DNA of 64,000 nucleotides from Myroides albus (GTDB taxonomy: Bacteria; Bacteroidota; Bacteroidia; Flavobacteriales; Flavobacteriaceae). The notes beneath the pieces are model-generated. The model was not told the DNA's origin. It was given only the letters and a program-made list of their open reading frames with translations, and searched no databases. Made by a program: the position numbers and the translations under genes. Positions 7,870 through 16,142 of this stretch are shown here, one piece after another (position 1 is the stretch's first letter; each line of letters opens with the position of its first letter). The stretch spans positions 632 through 64,631 of the forward strand of contig NZ_WMJX01000010.1 of NCBI RefSeq assembly GCF_009711045.1, written 5' to 3'.

Positions 7870-8715
7870 ATGAAAAAAGTTAAGATTATAGGGGTTCCCG
7901 AACATTTTAATTTACCATGGCACCTTTGTATTGAAAATGGAGAATTCAATGAGATTGGAATAGACCTACAGTGGGAAGATATACCAGAAGGAACTGGAAA
8001 AATGTGTCAATTACTACGCAATGAAGAAGCAGATCTTGCCGTTATATTATCTGAAGGAATAATCAAGGATATATCCAATGGCAATCAGACAACAATCGTA
8101 CAGGAATATGTATCTTCTCCTTTAATTTGGGGAATACACGTAGCAAACAGTTCTCCTATCCAATCAATCGGCGAATTAGAGAATAAGAAAATTGCAATCA
8201 GTAGATATGGATCTGGTTCACACCTTATGGCTATTGTACACGCTAAGTCAATGAATTGGGACATCAGTTCACTACAGTTTGTAGTAGTTAATACACTTGA
8301 AGGAGCAATAAACGCTTTGACAGATGGAGAAGCTGACTACTTTATGTGGGAAAGATTCATGACTCAACCTATCGTTGATAAGCAGATCTTTCGCAGAATA
8401 GGTGAATGTCCAACTCCTTGGCCGTCATTTGTCATCGTTGGTACTAATAAGTTTGTCTCGGAAAACAAGTCCTTGGTTAAGCATATATTGGAAGTTGTAA
8501 ATACAACAACTGCAGAGTTTAAAAAGATCCCAAGTATCGATAGAACATTAGCAAGTAAATACAACCAAAAACTTGAGGATATACAAAACTGGTTAACACT
8601 AACACGTTGGTCTCAAAGACAATTATCACAAAAACACTTTGACAAAATTCAAAATCAATTGCAAGAGTTAGGTCAGATAGAAACGCTAAAAGAATATAAA
8701 CACATAATACTCTAA
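7870..8715 (+). CDS. Substrate-binding-domain protein without signal peptide
   Basis: This 281-aa protein has the fold signature of type II periplasmic binding proteins of the SsuA/NMT1 kind: an N-terminal IGVPEHFNLPWHLCIENGEF strand-helix, DLAVILSEG, SIGELENKKIAISRYGSGSH and ALTDGEADYFMWERF. It lacks a signal peptide and a lipobox, so it is predicted cytosolic. No ABC transporter genes lie nearby, so it is unlikely to be a classical transport receptor. A ligand-sensing or enzymatic role is possible. It heads a likely operon with the transglutaminase-like gene (27 bp gap) and the DUF423 gene. Conserved orthologues of this kind are common in Flavobacteriia, but their function is unknown to me. 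Confidence 0.75.
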   Translation: MKKVKIIGVPEHFNLPWHLCIENGEFNEIGIDLQWEDIPEGTGKMCQLLRNEEADLAVILSEGIIKDISNGNQTTIVQEYVSSPLIWGIHVANSSPIQSIGELENKKIAISRYGSGSHLMAIVHAKSMNWDISSLQFVVVNTLEGAINALTDGEADYFMWERFMTQPIVDKQIFRRIGECPTPWPSFVIVGTNKFVSENKSLVKHILEVVNTTTAEFKKIPSIDRTLASKYNQKLEDIQNWLTLTRWSQRQLSQKHFDKIQNQLQELGQIETLKEYKHIIL

Positions 8716-8742
8716 GTGGCTTAAATATCCCAGTTTTAAACG

Positions 8743-9672
8743 ATGAACACAGATAATAGAGGTAAAAAAAAATGGTACACTTATATTAGAATTCCAAAAC
8801 CTTGGGATTCTATCATCATTTTATTACTGAATATTCTGATTACGGTACCTATCTTTATTATCTTACACCACAATATAGTAGACCCTGAATGGCCTTTTCA
8901 ACTGGATCGTATTTTACTTTTTATCCTCATTGTAGCTATACTTCAATTTTTATTGCAAAAACTAAAGACCCTTTTGCTTATAATACTCTTTTGTTATCTT
9001 GGAATACTTACGTGGACAACGATAAAAGGAGGATATGGCTATTATGAAGTTTATGAGGACTACAGGGCAATGGTTTACAATATGTCTGAAGCTCCGGCTC
9101 CACAAGATATTATTATCTCTAAGCTATTGCCGTTTCCAAATAAGAACAAAATCATTAGAGCTATTGAGTTCGACAACCCACAGGTAAGGAATTTTGCCTT
9201 ATTAGCTACGACCAAACACTTTACAAGAACAAAAGGCTACTACGAAAGCCGACAGTTAATCCAGTCCCTTGCTATCTTTAAAGAGATCCGAACGCGATGG
9301 AACTACGTTAATGATCCAAAGGGAAGAGAATATATCGCGACAGCATCAGAATCATTAATTCACTTTTCGGGTGACTGCGACGATTATTCCGTATTAATGG
9401 CTGCTTGTATTAGAGCTATCGGTGGTACACCACGGTTAATCCATACAAAAGGACATATGTACCCTGAGATGTTGATTCACAACAAAGCGGATTTAGAACA
9501 AGCAATATACTTAATCAAAGAAGTTTTGTTCAGAGAAGAAACAAAAGGAAGAGAAATCTATTACCACATTGATGAGAGAGGACAAATCTGGCTTAATCTT
9601 GACTATACAGCACGTTATCCAGGTGGCCCTTTCATGTCAGAAGAAATATTAGGACAGTTAACCTTAAATTAA
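8743..9672 (+). CDS. Membrane-anchored transglutaminase-like protein
   Basis: This 309-aa protein has three N-terminal hydrophobic segments (about residues 23-43, 57-71 and 76-93) followed by a transglutaminase-core domain. The catalytic triad candidates are Cys213 in SGDCDDYS, His239 in TKGHMYPE and Asp288 in WLNLDYTA, in the normal order and spacing. Such domains often act as cysteine proteases or amidases on the periplasmic or cytosolic side of the membrane. The substrate is unknown. It lies 27 bp after the substrate-binding-like gene and 8 bp before the DUF423 gene, so the three are probably co-expressed. Confidence 0.82.
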   Translation: MNTDNRGKKKWYTYIRIPKPWDSIIILLLNILITVPIFIILHHNIVDPEWPFQLDRILLFILIVAILQFLLQKLKTLLLIILFCYLGILTWTTIKGGYGYYEVYEDYRAMVYNMSEAPAPQDIIISKLLPFPNKNKIIRAIEFDNPQVRNFALLATTKHFTRTKGYYESRQLIQSLAIFKEIRTRWNYVNDPKGREYIATASESLIHFSGDCDDYSVLMAACIRAIGGTPRLIHTKGHMYPEMLIHNKADLEQAIYLIKEVLFREETKGREIYYHIDERGQIWLNLDYTARYPGGPFMSEEILGQLTLN

Positions 9673-9680
9673 AACAACAT

Positions 9681-10064
9681 ATGATAAACAATATTACCCC
9701 TTTAATAGCAGGAAGTTTATTTGGCGGACTTGCCATTATCTTTGGTGCATTTGGTGCGCATGCTTTGAAAAAATATATGAAATCTGATTCACTTACGAGT
9801 TTCGAAACAGGCGTAAAATACCAGATGTATCATGCAATATTACTTGTAGCAATGGCATTCATGCCTAAAGCAGACCAGTTAGCACACGCTGCTAACATCA
9901 TTATAATTGGGACCATATTGTTCTCATTTAGTATATATGGACTGACGTTAAGTTCTACTTTTGGTAAAAAAATCAAAATATTAGGTCCAATAACTCCTAT
10001 AGGCGGGCTTTGTCTAACGATTGGATGGTTTATTATTTTCTTTTACTTTTCATTTATACATTAA
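9681..10064 (+). CDS. DUF423 family membrane protein
   Basis: This small (127 aa) integral membrane protein has four predicted helices. The DUF423/YgdD signature is plain at the N-terminus (AIIFGAFGAHALKKYM) and in the TGVKYQMYHAILL segment that follows. The molecular function of the family is not known. The start ATG is 8 bp past the preceding stop, so translation is likely coupled within the three-gene operon. No clear terminator follows; a weak CATAAATA/TATTTATG inverted repeat lies at 10072-10095. Confidence 0.88.
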   Translation: MINNITPLIAGSLFGGLAIIFGAFGAHALKKYMKSDSLTSFETGVKYQMYHAILLVAMAFMPKADQLAHAANIIIIGTILFSFSIYGLTLSSTFGKKIKILGPITPIGGLCLTIGWFIIFFYFSFIH

Positions 10065-10148
10065 GAAATATCATAAATAAACTACCCTATTTATGGTATT
10101 TACAACATATCACCTACTAATCATCAAAATATAACAACTATTTTTACC

Positions 10149-10156
10149 TATATTTG
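10149..10156 (+). promoter_or_regulatory. -7 box (TATATTTG) for the first TlpA-like gene
   Basis: It is an exact TAnnTTTG match 26 bp before the ATG at 10182. Confidence 0.55.
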
Positions 10157-10181
10157 TTATAACAGTTATAAAAACATATAC

Positions 10182-11300
10182 ATGAAAAAGATCATAGGAC
10201 TATTGTCATTTGCTGCTTTAGTAACAGCATGTGGGCAAAGTGGATATCAAATTACAGGATCAACAGAAGACGTTGAAGAAGGTACTGTAGTATATCTTGA
10301 AAAGTTAAACTTAGACAATAACCAATTTTTTGCTATTGATTCTACAGTTGTAAAAGACAATTCTTTTGTATTCAAAGGAGCAACTACAAACGCAATTGAC
10401 CAAGCCTTTATTCACATTGGTGAAAACCCTGGTAGAATTCCTTTTATTCTTGAAGATAATAACAAGATAAAAGTAGAACATTCGAAAGAAAAAAATCTTG
10501 TCAGCGGAACTAAATACAATGACGAATATTATAGCTTTATCGCAAAGAAAGATGAATTGACAAAACCTATTGTTGATTTCAGAGCGCAAAATGAAGAAGC
10601 TTATATCAAAGCAAAACAAGAGAACAATACTGCAGTTATAGAAGAAATCAAGAATCAAGATCGCAAATTAACTGGAGCTTATGCAGATTGGTATGAAAAC
10701 TATATCGAAACTAATCGCTCTTCTATTGCTACATTGATCACTTATAATGAATATACTCATAATGGTTACTATTCGAAAGATGAGATTGAACCAATATTTG
10801 ATAGCTTTTCTTTAGATTTAAAAACAACAACTATTGGTAAAGCTCTTAATGAGTACATATCTAAATTACCTGAGCCTGCAGTAAAAATTGGAAGTAAAGC
10901 ACCTAACTTCAAAGCACTGACTCCTGATGGAAAAGAATTAGCATTAGAAGATGTTTTAGGTAAAGTTACTCTAATTGATTTCTGGGCTTCTTGGTGTGAG
11001 CCTTGTCGTATTGAGAACCCAAACGTTGTAAAACTTTACAATGAATATCACGAAAAAGGATTGAACATCATAGGGGTTTCTTTAGATCAAACAAAAGAGA
11101 ATTGGGTTGAGGCAATCAACAAAGACCAATTGACTTGGAATCACATTTCAAACCTCGCTTATTGGAAAGAACCAATCGCAAAAGAATATGAGGTAAGAGG
11201 TATTCCTGCGACATTCTTATTAGACGAAAATGGCGTAGTAATTGCAAAAAATTTAAGAGGAGATAAACTTAAAGCAAAAGTTGCTGAGTTATTAAAATAA
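10182..11300 (+). CDS. TlpA-like thiol-disulfide oxidoreductase lipoprotein with DUF4369 domain
   Basis: This 372-aa protein starts with a lipoprotein signal (LVTAC, Cys17 as the lipidated residue). Residues about 22-110 form a DUF4369-type beta domain starting YQITGSTEDVEEGTVVYL. A helical linker follows, and then a thioredoxin-fold domain from residue 235. The active site is WCEPC (Cys272 and Cys275), and the cis-proline loop is RGIPATF. It is expected to be anchored at the outer or inner membrane facing the periplasm and to reduce or isomerise disulfides there. The neighbour at 11499 is a paralogue with the same domain order. Substrates are unknown. Confidence 0.9.
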   Translation: MKKIIGLLSFAALVTACGQSGYQITGSTEDVEEGTVVYLEKLNLDNNQFFAIDSTVVKDNSFVFKGATTNAIDQAFIHIGENPGRIPFILEDNNKIKVEHSKEKNLVSGTKYNDEYYSFIAKKDELTKPIVDFRAQNEEAYIKAKQENNTAVIEEIKNQDRKLTGAYADWYENYIETNRSSIATLITYNEYTHNGYYSKDEIEPIFDSFSLDLKTTTIGKALNEYISKLPEPAVKIGSKAPNFKALTPDGKELALEDVLGKVTLIDFWASWCEPCRIENPNVVKLYNEYHEKGLNIIGVSLDQTKENWVEAINKDQLTWNHISNLAYWKEPIAKEYEVRGIPATFLLDENGVVIAKNLRGDKLKAKVAELLK

Positions 11301-11312
11301 TAAACAACTTCG

Positions 11313-11347
11313 AAAGAGGCTTCATAAGCATATGAAGCCTCTTTTTT
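11313..11347 (+). terminator. Hairpin terminator between the two TlpA-like genes
   Basis: A 14-bp stem AAAGAGGCTTCATA / TATGAAGCCTCTTT is followed by a T-run, so the paralogues are separate transcripts. Confidence 0.9.
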
Positions 11348-11498
11348 ATTTGTAAACGGCCATTATTCTTCTTTATAGTCTTAGTGATGTATTGTTTCTA
11401 ACTGCACAACTCTTTTGTCGTGAAAACATAAAAATAACTAAATAACCATTTACCTTAAGAACATTTATTATACCTTTAGCTTAAAAGAATTAAAAATT

Positions 11499-12611
11499 AT
11501 GTTACGTAAATCTGCCCTATTATTAGGAATCGCATTTCTAACTATGAGCTTTTCTTCAAAAAAGCACCCATATACAATCACAGGATCAACACTTCAACAA
11601 ACGAATGGAAGTTATATCTATTTATCAATATTAGATCCCATAAAGAATGATTTTGTAAAAACTGACTCAACACAGATTAAAAACAACACCTATAGTTTTA
11701 AAGGTACGATTACAGCGCCTTCTTATGCTATTTTAACAACAGATGATATAAATGATGCTTTCATTTTAGAACAAGGTCATATCAAGGCTTATAATACTCC
11801 ACAGAACATCAATACCTCATCTATTACTGGTACAAAGAACAACGATGAATTAGATCAGTTCACTCAGAAAGTTCGCGAAAGTCAATTAGAGTTAACCCGT
11901 TTTAAGGATATAAATCAACCCATTCTTGAAAATGCAGTGCAAGAAAACGATGGTAAAACCATTGACGCTATTTCTGCAGAATTTAATACTTTGATAAAAA
12001 AGGTTTCGGACGTAATCCTTGATCAATCAGCAAATAAACCAAATAGCTTTACATCGCTTGTTGTCCTTTACCAAAGACTCGACAACGACAATATCTCTCG
12101 TGAAGAAGCTTATTACAACTATGCGCAACTAAGCAAAGAATTACAAGAGACAAATATTGGTCAGGCAGTAAAGAGAATGATTGATAAAACTAATGAAACA
12201 AAAATTAAAGTAGGTGAATATGCTCCTGATTTTGAAGCGGTAGACTTACAACAAAATAGAATTACATTACTTCAAAACTTAGGCAAGGTCACTATACTTC
12301 ACTTTTGGGCTCCTTGGTGTCCATCTTGTAAAGAAACAACTCCATTTATCTCTGAATTATTCCAAAAATACAAAGGAGAAGGACTCAAAATCATCAGTAT
12401 TGCTTTAGACGAAGACAATGAGGAACTTAGAAAAACAATACAAGACGAGAAGTTGGATTGGACACACATATCAGATCCTGCAACCTTGCAAATTAAATAT
12501 GGGGTTCGAACAATACCTACAGCATTTATTATCGATAAAGATGGTGTAGTAGTCGATATTAACCACTTAGAACCATCAATAGAAGATGTAATAAAATCAT
12601 ATCTAAAATAA
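11499..12611 (+). CDS. TlpA-like thioredoxin-fold protein, second paralogue
   Basis: This 370-aa protein shares domain order with its upstream neighbour: signal peptide, DUF4369-like beta domain opening with YTITGSTLQQTNGSYIYL, helical linker and TlpA/thioredoxin domain. The active site is WCPSC (Cys274 and Cys277), and the cis-Pro loop is VRTIPTAFI. Unlike the first copy, its signal peptide (FLTMSFSSKK) has no lipobox cysteine, so it should be a soluble or differently retained periplasmic protein. The CXXC dipeptide also differs (PS instead of EP), which usually shifts the redox potential. A tandem duplication with later divergence is the simplest reading. Confidence 0.88.
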   Translation: MLRKSALLLGIAFLTMSFSSKKHPYTITGSTLQQTNGSYIYLSILDPIKNDFVKTDSTQIKNNTYSFKGTITAPSYAILTTDDINDAFILEQGHIKAYNTPQNINTSSITGTKNNDELDQFTQKVRESQLELTRFKDINQPILENAVQENDGKTIDAISAEFNTLIKKVSDVILDQSANKPNSFTSLVVLYQRLDNDNISREEAYYNYAQLSKELQETNIGQAVKRMIDKTNETKIKVGEYAPDFEAVDLQQNRITLLQNLGKVTILHFWAPWCPSCKETTPFISELFQKYKGEGLKIISIALDEDNEELRKTIQDEKLDWTHISDPATLQIKYGVRTIPTAFIIDKDGVVVDINHLEPSIEDVIKSYLK

Positions 12612-12643
12612 GAAAGGTCTGCAATAGCAGACTTTTCTTATTT
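12606..12643. terminator. Bidirectional terminator between convergent genes
   Basis: A 17-bp stem (one G-T wobble) with loop AATA spans the stop codons of both the TlpA-like gene and the convergent GNAT gene. It should end transcripts from both sides. Confidence 0.85.
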
Positions 12644-13134
12644 TAGTCTTGGACATAAACCATTTCCCTTGAAATCCAAACAAGTTCTTCATTAACCTTG
12701 AACTCTCTACTTTTTTCAGTGAACTGATATCCTACTTTTTCGTAACATTTTATAGCTCCAATATTCCAATCAAACACATTCAGATAAACTTTCGTTGCCT
12801 GTAGCTCTTGCAAGCAATAATCTGTCAATAAAACAATCATTTCTTGTCCATAACCTTTTCCTCTAAACGCTGTATCTCCAATTACAATTCTTGCTAACTT
12901 ACAAGTATTATATGGCTCTAAGACTACTTCACCTACACCTATCACTGTATTACTAACGATCTCTTGTATTGCAAAAAAAGAAGAACCTTCTTTCTTCATA
13001 AAACTAATGACTTCTTCTTCTCGCAATGGATAAGAAAAGGCATCACCTGCAAATTGAAACAACTCTTCTTTCGAAAACCCCCATTTAATCATTGTCGGAA
13101 TATCCGACAGGTCAAATTCTTTTAATCTAAGCAT
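12643..13134 (-). CDS. GNAT-family N-acetyltransferase (RimJ/RimL-like)
   Basis: This 163-aa protein has the GNAT fold. The N-terminal LRLKEFDLSDIPTMIKW strand-helix is typical of the RimJ/RimL branch. The acetyl-CoA pyrophosphate loop is RGKGYG near residue 91, and the late motif NIGAIKCYEKVGYQ is the usual end of the domain. It is a single gene, convergent with the TlpA-like gene and divergent from the sigma factor gene with 90 bp between the starts. The acceptor substrate cannot be inferred; the branch acetylates protein N-termini, spermidine or antibiotics among others. Confidence 0.88.
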   Translation of the reverse strand: MLRLKEFDLSDIPTMIKWGFSKEELFQFAGDAFSYPLREEEVISFMKKEGSSFFAIQEIVSNTVIGVGEVVLEPYNTCKLARIVIGDTAFRGKGYGQEMIVLLTDYCLQELQATKVYLNVFDWNIGAIKCYEKVGYQFTEKSREFKVNEELVWISREMVYVQD

Positions 13135-13224
13135 ATTATAATATATATTTGCGAAGATATATCTTTAAAGAAATATTAATCATATTATTTGTAACAATAA
13201 TATAAGTTGTGCGACACATTAGAT

Positions 13225-13719
13225 ATGAATAAACATCTGGAGCCTGAATTTATAACCTTATTGGATAACAATCAAAACCTTATCCATAAAGTATGTCGAT
13301 TATATACAGTCGACGAGGCTTCTCATAAAGATCTTTTTCAAGAAATCTCCATTCAACTATGGAATGCCTATCCTAAGTTTAGAGGAGATGCTAAATTCAC
13401 TACCTGGGCTTACCGAATCGCATTAAATACGGCAATCTCTTTATATCGTAAGAAGAAGCGATCAATAGACACTACTTCTATTGACTTTAGTATCCACAAA
13501 TTTGAATACACAGAGTACAACGAAGAGGAAGAAGAACAGCTTAAAGCAATGTACAAAGCCCTACAAGAATTAAATGACATCGAAAAAGCCCTTGTCTTTC
13601 TTTATTTAGAAGATAAAAATTATGATGAAATAGCAGAAACACTTGGTATATCAAGTATAAATGCAAGGGTTAAAATGAATCGAATTAAAACAAAACTAAA
13701 ACAGCTATTAAATCCATAG
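13225..13719 (+). CDS. ECF-type RNA polymerase sigma factor
   Basis: This 164-aa protein is counted from the ATG at 13225. An in-frame TTG six codons upstream is possible but less likely. Region sigma2 is visible as DLFQEISIQLWNAYPKF with the KFTTWAYRIALNTA motif. Region sigma4 follows near the C-terminus (YLEDKNYDEIAETLGISSI and the helix NARVKMNRIKTKLKQLL). An acidic linker of Glu residues separates them. The next gene, starting 16 bp downstream, encodes a four-helix membrane protein that may restrain this factor. The regulon is unknown. Confidence 0.92.
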   Translation: MNKHLEPEFITLLDNNQNLIHKVCRLYTVDEASHKDLFQEISIQLWNAYPKFRGDAKFTTWAYRIALNTAISLYRKKKRSIDTTSIDFSIHKFEYTEYNEEEEEQLKAMYKALQELNDIEKALVFLYLEDKNYDEIAETLGISSINARVKMNRIKTKLKQLLNP

Positions 13720-13735
13720 TAATACGTTAGATATC

Positions 13736-14350
13736 ATGCAGGAGTTAGATTTACTTAAAAAACACTGGAATCAGCAAAAGGATTTTCCTAAGATTTCAAA
13801 AGAAGAGATACAGAAGATGATTCACAAGAAGTCATCGTCTATAGTTATGTGGATTTTCGTGATTAGCATCATAGAATTTATTGTGCTTAATCTACTTAGT
13901 TATCTATATTCTTTTAAAGAACAAAACGAAATAGAGTTAAAGGGCAAACCTTTATATTTTCTTGTGGATTACATAGATTATATCTCAGGATTGACTTCTA
14001 TCGTATTTATTGTATTGTTCTTTTTCAATTACCGCAAAATATCTGTAGCAACCTCAACAAAACAACTCATTGCACAAATATTAAAAACCAAAAAGACAGT
14101 CAATTACTATATCTACACCAATCTAATCATTATAGGATTAGTTATTATTCTCGCAACTATCAACTATATTCCATGGACAAATTCAAATATTAACTTTAAA
14201 CAGAGTATAGTTTTTTTAGCATTAATGGCTGTTTTTTCAGCTCTTTTCATCTTGTTAATTTGGGGGTATTATAAAGTGATTTATGGTTTATTAATCAAAA
14301 AATTAATGAAGAACTTTAAAGAATTAGAAAAAATAGATTCAGACAATTAG
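13736..14350 (+). CDS. Four-helix membrane protein, candidate anti-sigma partner
   Basis: This 204-aa protein has a 33-residue cytosolic N-terminus (start MQELDLLKKHWNQQKDFPKI) followed by four hydrophobic segments, about residues 34-54, 75-97, 126-144 and 156-180, and a basic C-terminal tail. It shows no zinc-binding HXXXCXXC anti-sigma signature. Position (16 bp after the ECF sigma gene, same strand) and the short amphipathic N-terminal region with KEEIQKMIHKKS make a membrane anti-sigma role plausible, which is inference. Proteins of this look in Flavobacteriia are often mislabelled as beta-carotene monooxygenase. I see no support for that label. Confidence 0.72.
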   Translation: MQELDLLKKHWNQQKDFPKISKEEIQKMIHKKSSSIVMWIFVISIIEFIVLNLLSYLYSFKEQNEIELKGKPLYFLVDYIDYISGLTSIVFIVLFFFNYRKISVATSTKQLIAQILKTKKTVNYYIYTNLIIIGLVIILATINYIPWTNSNINFKQSIVFLALMAVFSALFILLIWGYYKVIYGLLIKKLMKNFKELEKIDSDN

Positions 14351-14399
14351 ATATCACTTATTTTAACTAACTTACAACAAAATAAGGAATAGTTTATTT

Positions 14400-15341
14400 A
14401 TGACAATTACCCAATTAATATATGCTCTGGCTGTTGCTGAGCACCGAAACTTTACGCTTGCAGCCGAAAAAATATTTGTAACCCAACCTACCTTAAGTAT
14501 GCAAATACAAAAGCTCGAAGAAGAGCTTGGTGTTCAAATATTTGACAGAAGTAGCAAGCCGATTCAACTAACTGCAATTGGAGAAATTATTATAAAACAA
14601 GCTCAGAAAATTGTAGATGAATCAGACAGAATAAAAGATTTAATAGATCAGGAAAAAGGCTTTATTGGCGGAGTCTTTAAATTAGGAATTATCCCTACTG
14701 TAGCCCCTACATTGCTACCTATGTTCCTAAAAACATTCTTTACAAAATACAGTAAAGTTCACTTAATTGTTGAAGAGTACACTACTGATGAAATTATCTA
14801 CAAGCTTAAAAATGGTTACTTAGACGCTGCTATTGTTGCAACTCCTTTGCAAGATAGTGATATCGTTGAAAAAGTCTTGTACTATGAACCATTTGTTGGA
14901 TATATTCCTCCGCAGTTTAAACAAGGACTAAACAAAGAGATAACTGCAGAAGAATTAGACTTAAAAAACCTCTTACTCTTACAAGAAGGCCACTGTTTTA
15001 GAGATGGAATCATCAATATTTGCAAAAATGCAAATGCCTCAGAGGACAGGAGTTTTAAACTTGAAAGTGGAAGTTTCGAAACGCTAATCAATCTATCTAA
15101 AGAAGGATTGGGTTATACCCTTCTTCCATACCTACATACAATAAACTTGAGTAGAGATGATCAAGCTAATTTGGTTCAATTTAAAGACCCTAAACCCGCA
15201 AGAGAAATTAGCTTAATACACACCAAGAATGAGCTTAAAGTACAAATTATAAATGCCTTATATGATGTTATACTAAGTATTGTAAGAGGCGCCATAGCAT
15301 TTCAAGATGTCAAGATTATAAGCCCTAAAAAAGCAAAATAA
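14400..15341 (+). CDS. oxyR: LysR-type peroxide sensor OxyR
   Basis: This 313-aa LysR-family regulator has a winged HTH at residues 2-60 (FTLAAEKIFVTQPTLSMQIQ) and a LysR substrate domain from about 90. The redox pair of E. coli OxyR is present at exactly the same numbers: Cys199 in QEGHCFRD and Cys208 in IINICKN. In OxyR these form a disulfide on contact with hydrogen peroxide and switch the protein to an activator of catalase, Ahp and Dps genes. No such target is adjacent here, but yaaA at 55185 belongs to the peroxide response in E. coli. It is followed by a terminator at 15361-15395. Confidence 0.93.
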   Translation: MTITQLIYALAVAEHRNFTLAAEKIFVTQPTLSMQIQKLEEELGVQIFDRSSKPIQLTAIGEIIIKQAQKIVDESDRIKDLIDQEKGFIGGVFKLGIIPTVAPTLLPMFLKTFFTKYSKVHLIVEEYTTDEIIYKLKNGYLDAAIVATPLQDSDIVEKVLYYEPFVGYIPPQFKQGLNKEITAEELDLKNLLLLQEGHCFRDGIINICKNANASEDRSFKLESGSFETLINLSKEGLGYTLLPYLHTINLSRDDQANLVQFKDPKPAREISLIHTKNELKVQIINALYDVILSIVRGAIAFQDVKIISPKKAK

Positions 15342-15360
15342 TATCATTTAGATAGACAAA

Positions 15361-15395
15361 AAAAGGGACAATGTTTAAAACATTGTCCCTTTTTT
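15361..15395. terminator. Bidirectional terminator between oxyR and the response regulator
   Basis: The stem AAAAGGGACAATGT / ACATTGTCCCTTTT has T-runs on both strands and sits between convergent genes. Confidence 0.9.
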
Positions 15396-15409
15396 ATATC
15401 GACTCAATC

Positions 15410-16132
15410 TTATTTTTGATCTTCTTTGTCTTTAACCACTAATCTGAATCCTTCTCCGTGAATGTTTAAGATTTCAACACTCTCGTCTAATTTTAAATAC
15501 TTTCTCAACTTAGCGATGTAAACATCCATACTACGAGAAGTAAAGTAATTATCATCTCTCCAGATCTTTGTTAAGGCTACTTCACGAGGCATTAAATCAT
15601 TCTCGTAGATAGCTAACATTTTTAATAATTCATTCTCTTTTGGAGATAATTTGATTGGCTCATCATTCTCAAAAGTTAAAAATCTTAATTTAGAATTCAA
15701 ATGGAATTTACCAATTTGAAATTCAAACTTAGTATTATCCGTTTTAACTTCTGAAGATTTTCTATGAATAATTGCTTTTATCTTCATCAGTAAAACTTCT
15801 GAATCAAAAGGCTTATTTAAATAATCGTCTGCTCCAACCTTATAACCTTTCAATACATCTTCTTTCATTGACTTTGCAGTTAAGAAGATAATTGGAATTT
15901 CCTTATTCTTATCACGGATTTCTTTGGCTAAGGTAAATCCGTCTTTATAAGGCATCATAACGTCTAAAATACAAAGGTTAAAAGTATCTCTTTTGAACTT
16001 TTCAAAACCTTCCATCCCATTCTTTGCTAATGTAACCTCGAAATCATTAATGGCTAAATAATCTTTCAAGATTGCTCCGAAATTAGGATCGTCTTCTACT
16101 AATAAAATCTTTTTGTTGTTTGTTGTTTCCAT
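15410..16132 (-). CDS. rprY: OmpR-family response regulator (RprY-like)
   Basis: This 240-aa protein has a receiver domain (residues 6-120) with the acidic pair Glu13-Asp14-Asp15, phospho-acceptor Asp57 (ILDVMMPYKDG), Thr86 and Lys107 (NKPFD). It is followed by an OmpR-type winged-helix domain (about 138-235) with the LSPKENELLKML and DVYIAKLRKYL motifs. It is 10 bp downstream of its histidine kinase and translated from the same mRNA. The pair is the RprXY type found widely in Bacteroidota. In Bacteroides and Porphyromonas these respond to envelope or oxidative stress; the stimulus in this organism is unknown. Confidence 0.92.
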   Translation of the reverse strand: METTNNKKILLVEDDPNFGAILKDYLAINDFEVTLAKNGMEGFEKFKRDTFNLCILDVMMPYKDGFTLAKEIRDKNKEIPIIFLTAKSMKEDVLKGYKVGADDYLNKPFDSEVLLMKIKAIIHRKSSEVKTDNTKFEFQIGKFHLNSKLRFLTFENDEPIKLSPKENELLKMLAIYENDLMPREVALTKIWRDDNYFTSRSMDVYIAKLRKYLKLDESVEILNIHGEGFRLVVKDKEDQK

Positions 16133-16142
16133 GTTATATGTA

